Origin: an uncultured Bacilli bacterium
GTDB taxonomy: Bacteria > Bacillota_I > Bacilli_A > RF39 > UBA660
Assembly: GCA_910576795.1 (NCBI GenBank)
Contig: CAJTIX010000019.1
Coordinates: 1 to 26,694, forward strand
Direction of reading: 5' to 3'
DNA length: 26,694 nt
Shown here: piece by piece, positions 23,399-26,694 of the stretch
Layout: every line of letters begins with the position of its first letter
Position numbering within the stretch: position 1 is the stretch's first letter
Translations under genes and position numbers: made by a program
Notes under the pieces: generated by a model
The model's database searches: none
What the model was told of the DNA's origin: nothing
Seen by the model: only the letters and a program-made list of their open reading frames with translations

Positions 23399-23407
23399 TG
23401 ATATAAT
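23399..23407 (+). promoter_or_regulatory. Extended -10 promoter of the CmpB-like gene
   Basis: TGATATAAT at 23399-23407; the upstream -35 is poor. It is divergent from the fmt promoter region. Confidence 0.6.
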
Positions 23408-23433
23408 AGTTTTGTTGTAAGGAGTTGCTTACT

Positions 23434-24072
23434 ATGAAAAAGTGGGTAAAACCATTTATGAACGGTTTTTGGCTATTTATAATTGGTTCATTATTTGGTT
23501 ATGTTTTTGAGGGTATTTTAGAATTTGTAAAACATGGAATCTGGGTCAGTAGACCAGGGCTCATTTATGGTCCTCTTTCACAGGTATATGGAATCGGTTT
23601 TGTCATTCTTTCTTCCATACTTTGTAAAGTGAAAAAACCTATTTCTATTTTTGTCATTGGAACGATTGCAGGAGGAATGGTTGAATATATCATGTCTTTG
23701 ATGCAGGAATATATATTTGGAACTATTTCTTGGGATTATAGTAATTATGTTTTTAATATCAATGGAAGAACTAGTCTATTTCATGCCTTAATGTGGGGGA
23801 CAATTGCCCTTCTATTTATGAAATTTTTATATCCTATTTTGATTCATATTATATCAAAACTACAAAATCGATTTGGTTATATTATGACTATTATTTTGTG
23901 CATTTTACTTAGTATTGATATTTTTTTATCTATTGCAGCTTCTATTCGTCAGGATGAAAGAAGACGTCATATTCCACCAATGAATGGATTTGAACAATTT
24001 ATTGATCAACATTATCCTGATGAAAGAATGGATTCTATTTATCAAAATAAAATGTATCGATATGAAAAATAA
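23434..24072 (+). CDS. Putative ABC transporter permease-like membrane protein (CmpB family)
   Basis: A 212-residue membrane protein with about five helices (near 11-30, 48-65, 70-92, 113-135 and 147-165). The N-terminal region FGYVFEGILEFVKHG followed by SRPGLIYGPLSQVYGIG matches the ABC_trans_CmpB family (putative type IV ABC-transporter), where an acidic residue in helix 1 and the NRGFLxGPxxPIYG-like loop are conserved. The last 35 residues are polar and cytosolic. The annotation as ABC permease is historical; no transport role is proven. Start ATG at 23434 follows AAGGAG; a TTG at 23425 is too close to it. It is one of few plus-strand genes, convergent with priA. Confidence 0.8.
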   Translation: MKKWVKPFMNGFWLFIIGSLFGYVFEGILEFVKHGIWVSRPGLIYGPLSQVYGIGFVILSSILCKVKKPISIFVIGTIAGGMVEYIMSLMQEYIFGTISWDYSNYVFNINGRTSLFHALMWGTIALLFMKFLYPILIHIISKLQNRFGYIMTIILCILLSIDIFLSIAASIRQDERRRHIPPMNGFEQFIDQHYPDERMDSIYQNKMYRYEK

Positions 24073-24100
24073 ATCCAACTCATTAAAAACGAATTGGATT
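24061..24100 (-). terminator. Terminator between convergent priA and the CmpB-like gene
   Basis: AATCCAA (24100-24094) pairs with TTGGATT (24078-24072). The priA TAA is in the loop and the minus-strand 3' side is TATTTTTC. On the plus strand the tract after the stem is poor, so it mainly serves priA. Confidence 0.65.
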
Positions 24101-26254
24101 AAAATCGATATCTAATTGAATTCCTTTTTTATTACGATACAGTTCTTGTATCGTTTTTAAATTTTCATAGACATCTTCTATTTTTTTATATTTTAAAATC
24201 ACCTGTACTTGATAAATATGATTGATTTTAGGCATTAGGGCAAAGCTAGGACCTAATACTATTATATTTCTTAAATTCATTTGTCTCCAATGAGCTGCGA
24301 TTTTATGTCCTTCTTCCATCGCATATGTATCATTATTTGATTTTAGAGAAATCAAACACAAATTACAATAAGGACTATAATGTAATAATTTTCGAATTTT
24401 CATTTCTTCTTCATAAAAACCTACATAATCATGTTGTTTTGCTCTTTCCATACTATAATGGTCTATATGAAAACCTTGAATAATGACTTCTCCTTTTAAG
24501 TCTTTTCTTCCAGCTCTTCCAGCTACTTGGGAAAGTAATTGAAATGTTCTTTCAGCGCTTCTAAAATCTGGTATATTTAAAGTAGAATCCCCATTGATGA
24601 CCCCTACCAATGTTACTTTTGGAAAATCGAGACCTTTCGCAATCATTTGGGTTCCAATCAATATTTGATATTTTTCTTCTAAAAAATCCCGAATCATACG
24701 TTCATGACTTCCTTTTTTGGTAGTCGTATCATTATCCATCCGTAATATTCTGGTATTAGGAAATTGCTCTTGTAAGTATTGTTCTAATTTTTCAGTTCCC
24801 ATACCATATTGTTGCATTCCCTCACTATGACATTCTGGGCAAACAAGAAGAGGTTTAGTCCTATAGCCACAATAATGACATTGCATTTCATTTTTTACTT
24901 GATGGTATGTAAGTGGAATATCACAAGCGGGACATTTATGGGTATATCCACAGTTTTTACAAGTACGAATAGTAGTGTATCCTCTTCGATTTAAAAGGAG
25001 TATGATTTGTTCTTTTTTTTCTAATTTTTCTTTTATTTTTTCATATAATTGTTCTGATAAAATAGAATTTCCTTTTCGCATTTCGTCTTTCATATCAATT
25101 AGTGCAACTTCTGGTAATGTCTGCTCTATTCTATGTTGCATTTGACATAATGTATAGATTCCAGATTTTGCTCGTGTATAACTTTCAATCGATGGAGTCG
25201 CACTCCCTAAAACAATTGGAATATGGTATCGTTTGGCTCTCCATAATGCAACATCAATCGCATGATATTTTGGAGTATTTTCTTGTTTATAAGTAGTAGA
25301 ATGTTCTTCATCTACAATGATGATACCTAAATTCGTTAGTGGTGCAAAAATAGCACTTCTCGCACCTATTACAATCGAAACTTCCTTTCGTTCTATTTTT
25401 CTCCATTCATCATATTTTTCTCCATCACTTAATCGACTATGTAACACTGCAATTTTTTCTGGAAATCTATTTTCAAAGATGGCAATCAATTGTGGGGTTA
25501 AACTGATTTCTGGAACCAAAACAATGGCTTCTTTTCCTTCTTTTAAAACTTGTTCAATCAATCGCATGTATATTTCTGTTTTACCGCTTCCTGTCACTCC
25601 ATGTAATAAATAAGGATTCCATTTTCCCAATGTAATTTGTTGTAATACCTTCTTTTGTTCTTCTCGCAATATAGGTTTTTTGGTACATTCTCCTATTTTG
25701 TTTTTTCTACGGTAAGTCTCTTCTTCCACTTCTTTTAGAATATGATGTTTGATTAGAGTTTGTAAAGCAGAGGCAGAAATTTGTACCAATTCTTTTTTGG
25801 GTACTTTTTCTTCTGCATCCATTCGATTTAAGATTTGCAAACCAACAGATGTAATATTTTTCTCTTCAAAGTTTCGATTTTCCCATACAATATATTTTTC
25901 ATATTTTTTGGATATAGTTGTATTTTTTTTTGCTTTTAAAGCCGTAGGCAACATGGTCTGATATGCATGAATGAGATTACACATTGTTTTTTTAGATAAG
26001 TATACTCCAAGTTCTAATAGTTCCGCATTTAATACTGGTTCTGTATCAATCACTGATACAACTTCTTTTACTTCATAATCTCAATCAAAAGTATTTTCTA
26101 TTTTTAATAGAAATCCTTCTAATTGTTGATGTCCAAAAGGCACCAATACCCTTTTTCCAACTGCTACTTCATTTTGCAATATTTTAGGAACATGATAAGT
26201 AAAAGTTTTTGCGATTTGTTTTGCTTTTAATTCTACTAAAACTTGTACATACAT
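24083..26254 (-). pseudogene. priA: Primosomal helicase PriA, interrupted by one in-frame TGA
   Basis: Read as one frame, this is a 723-codon PriA of normal length, except that codon 58 (26083-26081) is TGA. The N-terminal 57 residues (MYVQVLVELKAKQIAKTFTYH, then VGKRVLVPFGHQQLEGF) are the start of the 3'-DNA binding domain. The same frame then continues with YEVKEVVSVIDTEPVL and the full helicase: Walker A GVTGSGKT (219-226), DEEH (315-318), and eight zinc cysteines (432, 435, 441, 444, 459, 462, 472, 475). Start ATG at 26254 follows AGGTGATAAT. Nothing else looks damaged. A recent nonsense mutation, a sequencing error or read-through are all possible. A GTG at 26053-26051 could start a shortened helicase but lacks a ribosome site. 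Confidence 0.85.
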
Positions 26255-26269
26255 ATTATCACCTAATTC

Positions 26270-26299
26270 ATTATAACAAATAAAACCCAATACTGTCTA
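26270..26299 (-). promoter_or_regulatory. Promoter of priA
   Basis: TAGACA (26299-26294), an 18-bp spacer, and TGTTATAAT with TATAAT at 26275-26270. The promoter and ribosome site look functional even though the gene is interrupted. Confidence 0.65.
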
Positions 26300-26434
26300 T
26301 GTTTGACTTTTTTTGGTCAGGATAAAATAATGAAAAAAGGTATTGACAACTAAACAAAGTAATCAAACTACAGTCTATTTGAAATTGGAAGTAAAAATTT
26401 TGATTAAAAATATCAGAAAAATGTGTAAACTTAA

Positions 26435-26464
26435 CATCTATATGATATGGTTATTATATAGATG
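26435..26464 (+). repeat. Inverted repeat just ahead of the transposase
   Basis: A perfect 9-bp inverted repeat, CATCTATAT (26435-26443) and ATATAGATG (26456-26464), with a 12-base spacer. The 3' arm runs into the GATGGAG ribosome site of the transposase, so a hairpin in a read-through transcript could mask it. Confidence 0.5.
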
Positions 26465-26477
26465 GAGTTGGTATTAC

Positions 26478-26694
26478 ATGGCACATAAAAGATATGTTCC
26501 TAAAAAACATAATTTAAATTTAGAAACAAGACAAATTTCTAGGCTTTTAAAGTATCTAGGTATTGATAATATAATGGACATTGATGTCGTTATTCTCAAA
26601 CGTTTGAAAGAACAATTAAAACATCTCTCCGATCCAAGACAATCTTCCAAAACAAGTTATAAAATATGGGATGTAGTTATGTATGTTATCATAT
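26478..26694 (+). CDS. ISAs1-like transposase, N-terminal part
   Basis: The first 72 codons of a gene leaving the right edge. After a basic start (MAHKRYVPKKHNLNLETRQ) comes LKEQLKHLSDPRQSSKTSY followed by a hydrophobic helix (IWDVVMYVII). The helix-DPR-hydrophobic helix pattern (DPR at 52-54) is that of the DDE_Tnp_1-associated N-terminal domain found in ISAs1-type transposases. The DDE core lies outside the window, so the family is a likely but not certain call. The start ATG at 26478 has GGAG ten bases upstream. It is divergent from the interrupted priA and is the only insertion-sequence gene seen. Confidence 0.6.
   Translation, partial: MAHKRYVPKKHNLNLETRQISRLLKYLGIDNIMDIDVVILKRLKEQLKHLSDPRQSSKTSYKIWDVVMYVII

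Noticed and set aside
26081..26083. TGA in priA as evidence for a recoded genetic code (TGA = Trp).
   Set aside because: All tryptophans in the other genes are TGG, and at least six genes end at TGA with tight overlaps to the next start, so TGA is a normal stop here.
26081..26290. A separate small gene of 69 codons upstream of priA.
   Set aside because: Its sequence is the N-terminus of PriA in the same frame; it is the 5' part of the interrupted gene, and its true start is at 26254.
1..26694. CRISPR arrays, tRNA, rRNA or known riboswitch leaders.
   Set aside because: No regularly spaced repeats, no cloverleaf-like segments and no long structured leader were found; all gaps are under 300 bases.

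Overview
The window comes from an AT-rich member of the Bacillota. Gene families and gene order point to the Bacilli/Erysipelotrichia side, but the sequence does not fix a genus. Shine-Dalgarno sites are strong (GGAGG, AGGTGA), promoters are of the sigma-A type, and nearly all genes lie on the minus strand, as expected for one leading-strand arm. Two coat-F type proteins suggest a spore-forming ancestry. TGA acts as a normal stop in at least six genes here, so the standard bacterial code applies.

Layout, in + strand coordinates; minus-strand operons therefore read right to left. (a) 1-1012: the start of an Rpn-type PD-(D/E)XK nuclease leaving the left edge, and a divergent two-gene coat-F pair. 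(b) 1027-2959: a tightly coupled module of an ECF sigma factor, a membrane anti-sigma-like protein and a putative lipoprotein. (c) 3043-4858: tig and greA, each with its own promoter and terminator. (d) 4922-10360: an ireB-ruvX-DUF1292-mltG-trmR run, then an unknown helical protein and trhP1-trhP2. This follows the B. subtilis yrzL-yrrK-yrzB-yrrL-yrrM-yrrN-yrrO-greA order, with udk missing and one extra gene inserted. (e) 10492-14143: rsmE, an acidic membrane protein, mtaB and an unknown membrane protein. (f) 14239-16166: miaA preceded by an uncharacterised HExxH protein. (g) 16404-19992: ruvA-ruvB, an unknown helical protein, then queA. (h) 20171-21698: a VanZ-RDD fusion and secG. (i) 21767-24072: fmt with an overlapping membrane-protein gene, and a plus-strand CmpB-like membrane protein. 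(j) 24083-26254: priA, interrupted by an in-frame TGA. (k) 26478-26694: the start of an ISAs1-like transposase leaving the right edge.

The main functional theme is RNA modification and translation. TrhP1/TrhP2 and TrmR together would make 5-methoxyuridine at tRNA position 34. MiaA, MtaB and QueA modify tRNA at positions 37 and 34, RsmE modifies 16S rRNA, and Fmt formylates initiator tRNA. DNA repair and replication restart (RuvAB, RuvX, PriA) and envelope functions (MltG, SecG, IreB) are interleaved.

No clear new defence or mobile system was found. The best leads are the nonsense codon in an otherwise intact priA, two genes whose Shine-Dalgarno and start codon are separated by a perfect hairpin, terminators that are repeatedly fused to stop codons, an uncharacterised HExxH protein, and several unknown genes embedded in conserved operons.
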